DNA of 64,000 nucleotides, taken from Artemisia argyi. Lineage: Eukaryota > Streptophyta > Magnoliopsida > Asterales > Asteraceae. The position numbers and the translations under genes were made by a program. Numbering within the stretch: the first letter of the stretch is position 1; each line of letters opens with the position of its first letter. The notes under the pieces were generated by a model. The model searched no databases. It had not been told where the DNA came from and saw only the letters and a list, made by a program, of their open reading frames with translations. Positions 1-13,064 of the stretch are shown here, piece by piece. The stretch is from positions 122,604,373 to 122,668,372 of the forward strand of contig CM060709.1 of the NCBI GenBank assembly GCA_030686995.1, given 5' to 3'.

Positions 1-656
1 GAGAAACAAGATTTCGAAATTAGGCAGATTTATCGAAAAAATAAGATTTCGATACTTTTAAATGAGTTTCTCGATAACTTTTGTGATTTCGAAAAAATGT
101 AGGTTTTCTCGAAAAAACAAAAAAAATTGCGAAACTTAGTTTTCGAAATTATACAATTTCGAAAACTTTCCCAAAAGTCGAAGTACTTAACTTTCTTATA
201 CAAGAAAGAAAATACCGAGTCCACACAAACGAAGTCGAGGTAGTGCACGTTGAGAAGATCTCGAAATAGGCAAATAGCAGGTTCTCGATAACTTGTAAGT
301 TTTGTTTTTGAAAGAAAGCAATCCTAAAACTCGTTTTTATTTCAAGATTCTTGTACTTTTATGTGTAAAATGAAGAGATCTTTAAGAAAGTTGAAAACTT
401 TAAGAACTTTTTCAAAAGTTTAAAAGATTTCGAAAAAAAATACAAATAACCCTATTCGAATTTTTAAGAAAAAAATTGGAACTTTTTTGTTTGTTTTGAT
501 TTGTAGCACAAGTTTGTAAGCAAATATGTGATAAAAACCAAGAAACAAGCAAGAAAGTACTAATATTTCACAAAAATTCGAATATAAAAAACAAGTTTAA
601 GAACAAAATCAATGAAAAAACAAAAGCTACACCTTCATATGGCGAATGATACCACT
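1..656 (-). mobile_element. 5' internal region of a Copia-type LTR retrotransposon (partial, leaves window)
   Basis: AT-rich sequence with many TTTCGAAA-like words and no credible ORF. It lies inside the element whose 5' LTR occupies 657-1001, because directly next to that LTR, read on the minus strand, stands TGGTATCA (plus 647-654), the usual start of a primer-binding site for initiator methionine tRNA in Copia elements. The coding region, if present, lies left of the window. Confidence 0.6.
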
Positions 657-1001
657 TGTTAGGTCACCATTATGTAAACACAAGTATGATTATGTAAGAA
701 ATGAGATGAGAATGAGAGTGGGATGATTATGAGAAATTTGAGAAAATGAAATGCAAGAGTTTCCTTAATGTTTTCAAATAACCAACCAAGTTTACAAGAG
801 GCCTAAGACTAGTATTTATAGGAAAGGAGCTAGGGCAACATCCTACTCCTTCCCTTCTTACAATTCGTATGGGCTTTGAGGCCCATGGATCACTTTCATA
901 AGCCTAGTAAACTTAATACAAATTATAAATAATAACTAAGCAACCTAGCATTATTACAAATGACCGAGACTTGATAAAATAGTAAAACTATGGTTCCAAC
1001 A
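657..1001 (-). repeat. 5' LTR of a Copia-type element, inserted into a Gypsy element
   Basis: A 345-bp LTR with TGTTGG...CTAACA ends on the minus strand. A minus-strand TATA-like box lies near plus 815. A diverged copy of the same family stands at 55423-55768, which confirms both borders. The right border abuts the Gypsy pol frame, whose last codons run into LTR sequence, so this element interrupted the Gypsy element between RNase H and integrase. The LTR is not solo: the bases at 1002-1006 (CTTTC) do not match those left of 657, and a primer site lies at 647-654. Confidence 0.75.
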
Positions 1002-4000
1002 CTTTCATTCGTAAGATCCTTGCCTCATTAGGGTCCGTTGGCCAGACACCCTCGTCCAAACACCGAATGATGGGGGTCATCCAGTTGTTTTCTTCCTCTT
1101 CAACTATTGCTCCCACCTGTTTTTCTTCGGTTGACGGCTTCTGTAAAACTTCCACTAATATTTCTTTGGTAAGATGGTTAAAAGCTACTGATGCCAATTT
1201 GCTTAATACATCGGCTTTGTGATTCTGGGTTCTTGGTATGTTATAAATTTTGAACTTTTTGAAGCCCCCAATATACTCTTTCGCTTTTGTCAGGTATTGG
1301 ATCATACTTTCCTTGGTTGCCACGAAATTTCCGTTTATTTGACTTGCGACTAGCTTAGAATCAACTCTTACTTCTAGCTCCTCCGCCTTCATTTTCTTGG
1401 CGATTCTTAAGCCGGCTAAAAGCGATTCGTATTCCGCTTCATTATTAGTACTTGGGAAGTTGAGACGGAGCGCATACGTGTGTTCAACCGAATCGGTTCT
1501 GATAAGCACTAAACCCGCTCCGGATCCTTTTTTGCTGGATGCCCCATCTGTGTAAAGAATCCAGTTGCCCGGCTTTGGGTCATCCTGTACATCGTCCTCT
1601 CGGAGTCTTTGTTTAGTGCCTTCCGGTTCAACAGAGATTTCCGAAATGAAGTCCGCGAGAACTTGTCCCTTAATTGCATTTCTCGGAATATAATCTATAT
1701 CATAAGCTCCAAGCTCAATAGAATATTTGGCCATTCGTCCGGACGCTTCGGCTTTGTTTAGTATTTGTTTTATGGGCTGGTCCGTTATGACTTTTATTGG
1801 GTGAGCTTCAAAATACCTTCTCAGTCTGCGAGACGCGTGCAGCAAAGGCAGAGCCAATTTCTGTACTGGAGCATAATTCTTCTCGGCTTCATGCAATGTT
1901 CGGCTGACGTAATGAACGGGCAGTTGTCTATCCTCCCTCTCCGTCACTAGTACTGCACTAACGGCACCTCTGGCTGCGGCAAGGTACATGTACAAGACTT
2001 CTCCCTTCTTGGGGGTCGATAATGACGGTAGATCTAGTATTAACTTCTTGAGTGACTGAAAGGCAACCTCAGCCTCTTCCGTCCATTTGTACTCTTCTTT
2101 GTTCTCTTTGGTTATGTTTTTTAATGTGTCAAAGAAGGGGAGTGATCTCTCGGCCGACCGGGAAAGAAACCTATTCAGTGCGGCTAATCTCCCGCTAAGA
2201 GATTGCATTTCTTTCAAAGTCCTCGGGGACTGCATTTGCGAAATTGCTTTTATTTTCTTGGGGTTTGCTCTATAGCCTTTGGATGTTATCATGTATCCTA
2301 GGAACTTTCCTTCCTCTACACCAAATGAACATTTCTTAGGATTCAATTTCATGTTGATCCTCCTTAGGTTATTAAAGGTTTCGGCAATATCTGCCAGCAT
2401 CTCTTTTTCATCTTTACTTTTAATCACCATGTCGTCCACGTAAGCTTCCAAGTTTCTTCCTATTTGTGTCCGGAAAGCCGAATCAACTAGACGTTGGTAG
2501 GTTGCCCCTGCGTTTTTTAGACCGAACGGCATCTTTGTGTAGCAATAAGTTCCTTGTTCTGTGTAGAACGCCGTCTTTTCTTCGTCCTCCTCTGCCATTT
2601 GTACTTGGTGGTACCCTTTATATGCATCCAAGAAGCATTTGTATTTGTATCCTACCACCGACTCTATCTTCCAATCAATCTCGGGAAGAGGGTAATAATC
2701 CTTCGGACATGAAGAATTCAAATTTTTGAAATCAATGCACATGCGCCAACTTCTGTCACCTTTCTTGACTAACACTGGATTGGAAATCCACGTAGGATAT
2801 CTGAACGGCCTAACAATACCGGCTACCAGCCACTCCTCTACCTCCTTTAGTATCGCTTGGTTCTTTTCAGCCGAGAAGCTTCTTCTTTTTTGAGCAACCG
2901 GGGTGTCTGAAACGTTCACGTTCAAGTGGTGTTTTATTAATCGTCTAGGAACACCGGTCATGTCCGAAGGTTGCCATGCGAACACATCATTATTCCTTCT
3001 TAACAATTCAACAAGATACCTTCGACACTCCGCAGAGAACCCCTTCCCTATGGTAACCAGTTGTTCCGGATATGTTGGGTTTACCAGTACTTCTTCCGTT
3101 GAGAAGTCATCTGCAGCCTTCTCCACTAGTTTTGCTATTCCTCGTGGGTTATCCTGTTGGCTTGCTTCTAGCTTTCGGCATTGTAGAACTGCCTCCGGTC
3201 GAGCCATTATGGTGGCTACCCCTCGGGGTGTGGGAAACTTGATCATGGAATGGATGGTGGATGGAATGGCTCTAAGCCCCTTCAATCCCGTCCTTCCTAG
3301 TATGACGTTGTAAGGTGAAGGGGATTGTACCACACAGAATTTCATTATGGTCCTTCGGAACAAGCCGTTATCACCGAATTTTACTTCTAGCTCTATTTTT
3401 CCCAACGGCCTGTTTGTTTCTCCGGAGAAACCTATCAGTGAGGTGTTGGTTTCTTCCAATTTCTCCCTGATGGATGCATCTAGATTGCGGAAACAATGCT
3501 CGTACATTACGTTGACAGAAGACCCTTCGTCTACGTATATTCTTCTTACCAGATATCCTTCTATGTCCCCTTCTATGATAAGTGGTTCTTCTGACAAGTC
3601 GCCTGTTGATATTGATGGGAATACGATAGGAACCTTCATCCAGTCCTCCTCCTGGCCTCCGTACTTTCTTTTATGGACGAAGGACGAGTTCCGGATCATG
3701 TTAATTATCTTATTCTTTCCTCTGTCATCTTTTCTGGAAGGATCCCTATTTCCCCCGGCGTCCCTTTGCTTCCAGTCTCTCAGTAGGTGATCGAGCTTCC
3801 CGGATTTCAACGCCATTTCTAACTGCTTTTTGAGTTGGTGACAATCGTTCGTGAGATGACCCCTCTCGCCGTGGTACTCACAAAACCGATCCATATTTTC
3901 TGCCCTAGGTCTACCGACCATCGGTGGAGGTTGAGGCAGGTTCAACTGACGCTCGGTAGTCAAGATTTCGCGGGGATGTTTGATCAGCGAACTTATATTT

Positions 4001-5085
4001 GTACGCTCAGCGTTGCTCCGAAATGGTTCCGAGCGTTGGTAATTACTTCGGCTATTTGTTTCAACCCGGCTGGGATTGATTCGAGGGGTAATATAAGGTT
4101 GAAATACATCCCTTCATCTTTGGTCATTACGGCGATCCCCCATGAACTTGTTTCCTGCACCTCCTCTAACCATCCGGTCTCCTCTGGGAGCGGAATAATT
4201 GCCTCGGCTTGTGTCTGTTCCCTCTCCTTTGGGCAGTTCCGTATCCCGGAAAGCTTTTTCGGATCTTATGAATTCATCCACTCGGGTGAACATTTCGGTT
4301 ACCGTTCGAGGCACCCTATCGGAGAACTTCTTGGCGAGAGCTGGACACTTGTGCGCACCCATGAAGGCCGGAATACGCATGATCTCTGGAACCCCACTGA
4401 TATAGCTTGCTTCGTCTGTCCACCGTTCTTTGAAGTCTGGTAACGACTCATGTGCCCTCCGGACAATCTTGGTGATTTCTGTGGGGTCTCTAGTACATTT
4501 CTTCCGCAATGAAAACCGAGTTGAAAACTGCTCCCTTAAACTGTTCCAACTGTCTATACTGCCCGGCTCCAGCCGTTCGAACTATCCTCCGGCTGCCCCA
4601 TCCAAAGTTTGTTGGAACATGAGACACCAAGTTGGCATCGGCCATTGTCCTTGGTTGGCGGCCCCGGTGAACCTTGTGAGGTGGTCATTTGGATCCGAAG
4701 ACCCATCATAAAACTTCATGTTCAGCGGCATCACATAGTTTTCTCCTGAGAACTCTACTATCCGACGAGTGAATGGAGATCTTAGCACTTCCTTAAAAGG
4801 TTTCTTCAACTCCTCATCGGCCTCTGTCGCTTTCCCTTTTCCCTTATCTTTGTCATTCTCGTCTCCAAAATCCAGACGTATGGGTTGAACTAGCCTTCCT
4901 CCCTTTGCATTATGTTCATTAATAAGCTCTGTTAAAGATGCCATCTGACTGAGTATCATTGCCTGGAGGTTGGACGAATCGTTCTCTGAATCGTCGTGAT
5001 TATTCGTATTGTCGTTGTTATCTCCGCTTCCTCCGACCTGGGGATCAGGTGTGTGAAAGGGGGGAAACGGAGGAGGTCCTGACAT
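1002..5085 (-). pseudogene. Ty3/Gypsy gag-pol polyprotein, integrase missing, two in-frame stops
   Basis: A single minus-strand frame starts at the ATG ending at 5085 (15 bp or so from the primer site region) and runs to 1002. Gag comes first: an acidic linker, the retrotransposon gag fold region and, near 3880, a CCHC-like knuckle (CEYHGERGHLTNDC). Next come an aspartic protease with VDEGSS, a reverse transcriptase with YVDD at plus 2431-2442 and an RNase H with LYTDGASS near 1555. Stops break the frame at 4582-4584 (TAG) and 4114-4116 (TGA), with no frameshift between the pieces. The frame ends where the Copia LTR begins at 1001, so the integrase is cut off or lies left of the window. These domains belong to the Ty3/Gypsy polyprotein, which copies element RNA into DNA in virus-like particles. 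Lineage is not certain; the order resembles Tat/Ogre-like or other non-chromoviral plant Gypsy elements. Confidence 0.9.
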
Positions 5086-5115
5086 TCTGATTCTTTAGGT
5101 AGAATGAATAACGGG

Positions 5116-5135
5116 TCCCACGGATGGCGCCAATT
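5116..5135 (-). promoter_or_regulatory. Gypsy primer-binding site
   Basis: On the minus strand the LTR end is followed by TTGGCGCCATCCGTGGGACC. TGGCGCC just inside the 5' LTR is the common primer-binding site of non-chromoviral plant Gypsy elements. It sits between the LTR (5136-5574) and the gag start at 5085. Confidence 0.75.
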
Positions 5136-5574
5136 TGTTGAGGTAAAACCTTGTGAGAGGATCCCGCCGTTAGGTCTGTCTCTCGTTCTCTGAAAATACC
5201 CTGCACAAGAGTAACACACGTTAGGCTCGCCTTGGGTTTTATCCCAAGACCAACCTCCGGTGTGAGGATGAGTATATGAAAGGATGAAGAGTTTGTAATA
5301 AATGCAGGTGAGAGTATTGAGTGTGTGTTAGTTGAATCATAAATGAAGTGAAGGGTATTTATACTACTCACCTTATTACCTACTCTGCCTTGGGAAAGAG
5401 CAAGCCATACCTGGTTGGTGGTTGTCAGAGCAAGTGGGCGACACGATCCCTAAAATCCTGGGATTGTGTTATAACATCGGTTTACACTCGTGGAGGCTTC
5501 TCTTCGGCACGTACCCTTCGGCTATGTCTATATAAGCCGGACGGTTCCCGGTCATTCGGCTACATACGCCAACA
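5136..5574 (-). repeat. 5' LTR of the Gypsy element
   Basis: A 439-bp segment has TGTTG...CAACA inverted ends and adjoins the primer site. A TATA-like sequence on the minus strand (TATAAATA, plus about 5355-5362) fits a U3/R promoter. The matching 3' LTR is not in the window, so the TSD cannot be checked; the outer flank is GGTGG (5575-5579). Confidence 0.75.
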
Positions 5575-7195
5575 GGTGGAAAGGTGAATTGGGGTGGAGT
5601 GTGGCAGAGGTAAGGTGATGATGGTGTTTGGAGTAGGGTTGCAGCAGCTAGGGGGGGGGAAAGGTGGATGGTGGGTTTGACTAGGGTTTGACCCTGGGAG
5701 AGGGTATATTAAAAACGGGGTATAAAGTTTAGTGGTGATGGGCTTGGTGTTGATATTGGGCCAGGAAGATGGTTTGGATTGGTGGGAGTGTTGGGTTTGT
5801 AGGGTTTATTAATAACACATGGTCCATTTAGATTTAGTAACTAGTATAACCACAAGGACTAATGTTGTAATTTCAGAAAATTGAGGGTTTAAAATGGCAA
5901 GTTTCCAAAATATATTTAGGGGACCAATCTTGCCATATGTGATAAACCAAAGACCCTAATTGATAATATTCCCATTTTAAACATCCGGGGACCAAATATG
6001 CAAATTTTGGATTTTGAGGGACTGGAATTGTAAATATTCTAAAGTTTCCAAAAAAGGTTTATTTTGCCAAGTTTCATTAACCAAGGGACTATAAAAGTTA
6101 ATTTCCAAAATTTGAAATCCTGGGGACCATTTTTGCCAAATTTCAAACTCCAGGGACCAAACATGTAATTTTCCCAAAGTTATCACCCAAGGACTTGATT
6201 TGATAATTTTTGAATTCCAAAGGACTTGGGTTGACTTTTCTTTCATTTTAAACTTCCAGGGACTAGTTTTGTTAAATATTGAAACTTGAGGGACTGAAAT
6301 TGCCAATTGTGCAAACTTTGTTCGTTTTTCATTTGTTTTTAAACATTTTGCATCTAAAACATATAAAACACACTTTTGGAATAATTTCTGTATTTTGATG
6401 CGTTTTTGAGTGTTTTTGGATGTTTTGGCAGTTCATATAAGACAAAAATGATGAGTATTTACATACTCATCACACACATTCTCTTGGCATATTTGGTTAG
6501 TATTTGGTGTATTTGGTCTGATTTATGGCTAAAAAGGATGTGTGAAAAAGCACACATCATTGATCAACTAAACAAGAATGGTTTTGAGCTTAGAAATCTA
6601 GTAGGAACCCTATAAGGGTGTAGTTTGATTTCTAACTCAAGAGGAGACAAGAGAAGGAGATTTGGTTTGCAAGTGAACCAAGGGATGATTAGAATGAACA
6701 AAGGGGTTTGTTTATATACTAATCAACATCTTGGAGCACAAGACACAAACCCTACACCCTAATGGGTTGGGTTCGGCCGAACATGGGTTTTACAAGCCCA
6801 TTCAATGTTTTTCTTGAACTCTATTTTAAGTTCAGTCCTTCATCTTTCCTCCAACGATCATTTAATCCAATTACCGTTAACTACAAACGACCGTTACGTG
6901 TTTTGTTTGTGAAATTAATAATTATTCATAATTCAATATAATAATTATTAATACATTGAAACTCATACGTAATGTGTGCAATCCCGAAGTCTCGTGTTCG
7001 AGTCTGGACATATTCATTAATTTTTATCCGTTAAAACTAACACACAACCATCAAATAAATTGTTATTATTAGCCACTATCCGATTATTTTAACCATGCTT
7101 ATGATCTCATAATCACCATTAACTATCTTTTTCACAAATATATACTTCATATTTCCTACACATATCATTTTAAATTACAGGGAAAAAATCAGGAT
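5575..7195. other. Gene-free region with degenerate ~33-bp repeats (5880-6320)
   Basis: No supportable gene. Between about 5880 and 6320 the phrase GGGACT/GGGACC followed by an AATTGCCAAATTT-like string recurs roughly ten times at about 30-50 bp spacing. A stretch near 6690-6830 has a minus-strand TATA-like box (TATATAAAC) and could be a decayed LTR, but I could not define its ends. Confidence 0.4.
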
Positions 7196-7335
7196 GAGCA
7201 AATTTCAAAAATCGTCTTTTGACTTAGCCACACAGCAAGTTCAATCTCTAGATTTTCAAAAGTGCAATTACATTCCTTCTGAGGAACATTGGGTTGCATG
7301 TTGAGTCATTAACCAAAGTTAAATGATGTTAAAAT
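7196..7335. repeat. Left arm of a diverged inverted repeat
   Basis: Starting at GAGCAAATTTCAAAAATCGTC, this ~140-bp stretch matches the reverse complement of 18310-18444 with many substitutions; shared blocks include CAAAAATCGTCTTTT, GTTGGGTTGCAT and AAAGTTAAATGA. The arms flank the Athila insertion, so the two halves were once about 1.1 kb apart. This looks like an older inverted-repeat DNA element, perhaps Mutator-like, because the outer end resembles the MITE at 32057. No convincing TSD was found. Confidence 0.5.
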
Positions 7336-7696
7336 GGTAATCTAGGCCTGGAAATATGAGAGGGAATAATTGTGTTAAGTTTTCATTAAGATATAACTGT
7401 AAGATACTTTGGGTGTTGGATGACTGAAGCTTGAAAGATGAGAGGCTAGAATTGACAAGCTGGAAGTAGGTCGATGGCTGGAGTATATAAGCTCAAATCT
7501 CTTCTAGGGTTGTCATAATTCACACCCGTTTTCTCTCTCAACACCTGTTATTCTCTCAAAGCTTTCTCACTCAAAAGATCATTGTTGTATCTTATCATCT
7601 TGATCAGTTTTGCTCATTGTAATTGATATTTGATTGTCTGATTGAGATTAGACAGTATAGAGTTAGATTGTTTACTGATTGAGATCAGTTTTGTAT

Positions 7697-9134
7697 TGAT
7701 GCGTGGAATTGCGCCCTCAAAAAGGTTTTACCTCTCAAGAGATCTTTAGAAGCTTGCAATCCCCACCAGGCAGTGTACCTGTTCATTGTAGTATAGTACA
7801 GTGACAAGTACCGGAGGATTGATCGTTCAACTCAAAGAATAGTGTTCGCTAAGGTTAAAACTCACTAAAACTAGGTCTAGAGGTGAGGGATGATTCTTTT
7901 TGTATTTTTATATTTTAAGGAAAGCAAGTAAAAATATCGGTTTTGAAAGGTGTTGGCGGAATTAGTTGTTAATCAACTAACCCAATTAACTAAAAATGCA
8001 ATCAAAATAAAATACATTAAACTTAAACTAATTGTGGTGGAAACAATAATGAGAGAAAATGTGTTTACTTAGATTTGACTACTCCCTAGCTATCTTTTAC
8101 AGGTTAATTTATTTGTTACAATTGCATGGATGACGGGTTATATTCCTTAATACCATTCGTAGGGCCGTGTACGATCTTCCCTAACTTTAAGCTTCTACCT
8201 CTTCCTATGTCGAGCCGACTACTAACTCCTAACATGGCCTCATTAGTAGTTACCTACGCACTAAATAAAACCAAAATATCATAGTACACCTCCGATCATG
8301 TTTCTTAAGACGTTCAAGCAAGTTACCAATAGGAAGTCTGCCAGTTTTCTTAAGCCTAACATTGAATTCATTCATCCGCAACAATTATAAACAAACAAAC
8401 AACCCATAATCAAAATGTAAGTTTCATTACATCTAAGCAAACACGAAGAAAACCTAGCCTAGCATGTTAAAGAGAAGACAAGCGTAAGATATAATCAAAC
8501 AACACATAGACATATTGAATGATTTGATGAAGGACTTATCTTCAATTAAGCATGGAAGAAACAAAGGGTTGAAACCCTTAAAATAGCTGTAAAATTGGTC
8601 TAGGGTTTACTCCATTCAAAGTTGCACACAATGAATGAAAACTATAAAACTATATATAGATTTTGTATCATGACGGTGTCAAGAGTAATGCGTGATGCCG
8701 TCAACTCGCCGCCAAAATAAACTTGTATTGCCTAGATCCACTTCTGACGCCATCACTCTTTATGGACTTTGGGCCGTCACTCTTTGCAATTACTCATGAT
8801 GACCTTGGCAATTTAATACGTGACGCCGTCACGATCCCTTGACAAAACATTCTGGCGCATCACGTGTATTTGATTTATCCACACCTTTATCAAGTCATGA
8901 CGCCGTCAGTAGCAAGATGTGACGCCGTCAAGTGCAATTTCCAACATGATTTTGAGACTTTGTCGTTTTCTTCACTTTTTCGCTCCAAAAATGTCCAAAA
9001 TGCATCCTTTTGTAAAATTCCTCTCAAAAGTACGTAAAATGACAAAAGGAACAATTTAGGGCAATATTTGATCAAATAATATCGACTTTGGCCTTAAATG
9101 ACCCCCCCAAAGCTGTACACTTTTCGCTTCATCA
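7697..9134 (-). repeat. 3' LTR of the Athila-like element
   Basis: Direct copy of 16779-18219. In minus orientation it has a TATA-like box (TATATAG, near plus 8652) and, upstream of it, several TGACGCCGTCA-like palindromes between about 8670 and 8935. The inner border at 9134/9135 is followed by the polypurine tract. Confidence 0.88.
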
Positions 9135-10991
9135 AATACCCTTACACTTGAGATTTGCTTGTCCTCAAGCAAATGCGCTTTTATTCTAATCAAAATACAA
9201 GTTAGGGGTCAATTATGCGCTTTTATTCTAATATAAAAGTAATTACAACAAATAATCGTTCCACTTCAACAAAAAATAAGCACTGAAATTATGCACTAGC
9301 ACCTCACAAATAGTGTTTAGATACTCATATCTATCGGGTGTAATAAAGTATATATCACAATATGGAAATGGAAAACATCTCTCACTACCTGTCATAGCAA
9401 ATAGATTACCATAGGCTTGGGAAAGGATCAAACCTCCACCACTTGGCGTAAGCACCTAGGATAAACTATTAAAGAGGTCTTTTAAAGGGTTATAACGTGA
9501 GGTGTGGGGATATGATAAACATGGTTTTGTTGGATAAAGGCAATATTTACTGGTGGCGAGTTAATCGTCTTGGTCAATTACATGTACAATGTGGCATTGC
9601 TAAGCCAAGACTCGACTCGACTTAAGCTAATCACAAACTAATCAAAAACATAAAACAAACATAAAAGGAAACGGGATGGTAGTCCGTATGTTTTTTCTCT
9701 TTTTTTCTTTTTCTATTTTTTTTCTTTTTCTTGATTTTTCTATTTTTTTTTATTATTTTTTTTTTGCATACACTCTTGCCCTACCATCCAAAATAATACA
9801 TTATAGGGAATTTGCATTCCCCTTACACTTGAACTTTTTCATACTTTACAATAAACTATTCTAATCACTCGAATCAAGATAATCAAAATACTTGGAGTAC
9901 TTTTTAAGATTAACGCACATATGGGGGGTAATATATGATGTTCTCCCCCATTACTCCATAACACAAGTACTTTACTCATGAGTCCCAATTGTCCCAAAAT
10001 AATATGTACAAGATATGACTCGACTTAGCAACCATGTAATCAATTAGACAATTAACTAAGGGTTTAATCATGTAACAATAATGCACTAAAGATGAGTGCA
10101 TACACGAAAGGCTAAGGCGATTTGGTTGCACATTTGGGGTGGATTGTAAACAAATTCTTCCTTTAAGTAAAATGATTAAAGTTAGAAACGAAAAAGATAG
10201 GCTCGGAGGGGTGTACTAGGGGTATCATGTACTAAAAATGAGTACATCGCAAAGGTGTGGGACAATTAATTGAATTTATTAGTCAAGTAATTATGACTTT
10301 ATTGGTCAAGTAATTATGATACGGGTTTAAAACAAGGGTGATCCTAATGCCTCTTATCATGTAGTAAATCCTACTACACGAATGTAGTCTCACTAGTGGT
10401 CTCGGGATGCATCACTAACGCAAGTTCTAGAATCTAAGTACTACCGGTACACTCATAAGCACTAATAATAAATGCTTTTCCTAAAAAATCTAAAGACGAA
10501 CTTCACATATTTGGGTGGAAATTTTTTTTGAGTGGTACGGTTTTTTGTGCTAGTCATACAACTCCTATCCATGAGACGCTCATTAAGGCTAAAGTTTCAT
10601 TGCTAAATGTTGTAAAAAAAATTAAATTTGGCGCTAAAATTGCCCTAACAAGTATTTCTCTTAGTTTTATTACACATCTACTATTAAAAAAACAAACTCA
10701 AGTGTAATTGTATTATCTAAGGTATCATCATTTACCCTCCCCTTACACTTAGGCTGAACATTGTCCCCAATGTTTAATAAAAAGATGTAAAAGTAAATAA
10801 GGTAAAAGAATGAAAACAAATACTCCCCTGATTCATTCGATGTGGATAAACTGTTGACATGGTTAAATACTCCTCCAAGAAAATGAACGCTGAAAGCTTC
10901 CCTTCCGAAATAATAAATTGTCTTCTTGTCCAATATAACCTGTTAAACCTGAGAAAACAATCATGGCAACCTCGCGTAAAATCAGTGGCAA

Positions 10992-11076
<85 letters not shown>

Positions 11077-11500
11077 ATATAATGCTTGTGGAATGAATGT
11101 TTGCAGATTTCCTGGAATTTATAAAACTAAATAATTAACAAAAACTTTAAGACTCCGTTAGAAAAACAAAACTTTCAAAATTTCCAGAATTTTACACCTG
11201 ACGTCGTCAGGTTATGATCCTGACGTCGTCAGAGTGTTCTGACAGGAATCTCATGTTAAGTTTCCAGAAAATTTCTGGAAAAACTCACGTCTTAATTCCT
11301 AGAAAATCCTGCAAAACATCATTATGACTCGATACAAGCATTTGACTCAAACAACTACTAATATACATGTTCATTTAATATTGTTGTGGTTCATGCTCAA
11401 TTCCGTTCTTAAAAACAAATTTAGATTTCCCTTACACTTATCTTTTGCGAAATACCTTTTTATGTAGTTAAGAGAAACAACAAGGTAAAGCATTTTCACA
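9135..11500 (-). other. Non-coding 3' internal region with four AAGTGTAAGGG motifs and a TA microsatellite
   Basis: No gene. The motif AAGTGTAAGGG (minus) occurs at 9139-9149 next to the LTR and again at 9820-9830, 10740-10750 and 11429-11439. The first acts as the expected polypurine tract. Beside it is the palindromic block around TTGCTTGAGGACAAGCAA (about 9155-9172), typical just before the 3' LTR of Athila/Tat elements. A (TA)n microsatellite of about 80 bp lies at 10994-11073. Two TGACGTCGTCAG motifs lie near 11198-11232. Confidence 0.65.
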
Positions 11501-11769
11501 ATTTAGTATGAATCATGATCCACAAACAATAAAAATAAAGCATGCATACGGAAACAAATTAAATCAAACAAACAAACAATCAGACAAAACAAAATAAATA
11601 AATAAAATAAAACAACCATAATAACGAATATCCTAAATGCATAAAATGAAATAGTATCAATTATCCAATGGCCAACAGTGGCCGAATCATACTCTATTAG
11701 AAACCAAATTGTTCGAAACATACAACCACAGATAAATTGTTCAGAAATCATGACACAATCATAAAAACA

Positions 11770-13064
11770 TCACTGGGGAGGAGGACCGAAGCGGTAGTCA
11801 TAACCAGGAGGGAGATGTCCGGTGTATCCATAGGGTGGATAGTCGTGCTCACGACCAGGGAATGGGTCAATCTGCAAATGAGGCTTGATGTGATCACGGG
11901 TCGATAGATGCTGCATCTGACGGATCGTGTGATCATACATCCAATCAAACCTCTGGTCAGTAGTGGCTCTCCAGGTATCCATCTGACCCATCCAGGCCCC
12001 CAGATGAGCCTGCCAATCCCCCCGACCCATGTGCCAGTAGTAGTCTGCAGAGCCGACCTTATAATCCCCATACTTCTGTTGCTGGGGTGCACCCTCATCA
12101 TCATCATTACCAGCAGCAACTGCTCCCCCAATGACATACCAAGCAAAAGACCCGTCCCCCAACTCCATCACAATGTTCATTTGCTTGAGGGACTTGGCCT
12201 TCACCACCCAGCATGTACCACAGTCACTCAAATACCCCATGATCTCAGGCACAAGAATCCCATAGGAACGGGCCAGGCGTGTCACAAACATCCCCCATAG
12301 ATCTTATCACCTTCCTTTTCCCCCACACCTCCTTTCAGATAGCTCGCCACCCAGAATGGGATGTTGTAGTAAACATCCGGTGAGAAGATGGTGTATAGGT
12401 AGAAGAGGTCAGAAGCGGTGACACGGTGGTTGGAGCTGTGGCGCCCTGCTAAGCTGTAGGTGATACACCTATGGACTAACCTAATCCTAGGATCCCTGAT
12501 GAAGGTTGCTCCAGTAGTCGAGTTATATCCCCCATTCCCAATGATCGGCCAAAATGTAGCACACCTCAAATCATTCCTCACTGTCTCACCACCTAAAAAC
12601 CTACGCAAAAACCCACTCTGAGTCGTCTCATGCTGAGTGTACAAACCCAACCTCCACCCAAACTCTGCGACTGAACAAGTCCTATGCTCACCTCCTAACC
12701 TAAAGTAAAGAGTAGTACCCATCACATCATTTCTTGCCTCATCCAAATCAAAATAGAAAGTAGCAAAGAATTCACGCACCAACTCGTTATAAATTGGTTC
12801 CCTCACTCTAAACAACCTCTCCCATTGAGGCCCGATGAATGCATCAGTTTGGAAACATTGGAGAAAAGCTTGCTCGAGGCCTTGATTCCTCAAGAAATTC
12901 CAATCAATAACTACCCCACTATCAATCTGGTGGTAGAGCAATTCGGCGTATTTGGCGGTGGAGGCATCATCCTCAAACATACTCCAACTAAGGACCATGT
13001 CACCCAAGCTCTCACGTTGAGCTCTTGAGGAACTTCCCCGGTTGTGTCTAGAACGCTTGCTCAT
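11770..13064 (-). pseudogene. Late Athila ORF (putative plant transposon protein, Transposase_32-like), one frameshift
   Basis: The frame starts at the ATG ending at 13064 (basic MSKRSRHNRG leader) and runs to about 12295. There a run of five Gs has apparently lost one base, and the protein continues in the next frame to 11770. The first part (about 255 residues) has the tryptophan-rich globular pattern of the family often labelled putative plant transposon protein (PF20167), found between pol and the 3' LTR of Athila elements. The second part (about 170 residues) ends in a Pro/Tyr/Gly-rich tail. Biochemical function is unknown; the position is that of an env-like gene, but no signal peptide or membrane segment is visible. 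The frameshift argues that this copy no longer makes a full protein. Confidence 0.75.

Noticed and set aside
1765..4711. Several plus-strand ORFs of 60-200 residues
   Set aside because: Antisense shadows of the Gypsy gag-pol frame.
6965..7005. Possible polymerase III box B (TGTTCGAGTCT) of a tRNA or SINE
   Set aside because: No box A at the right distance and no A tail; tRNA cloverleaf not found.
11908..12300. 130-residue plus-strand ORF
   Set aside because: Antisense shadow of the Athila late ORF.
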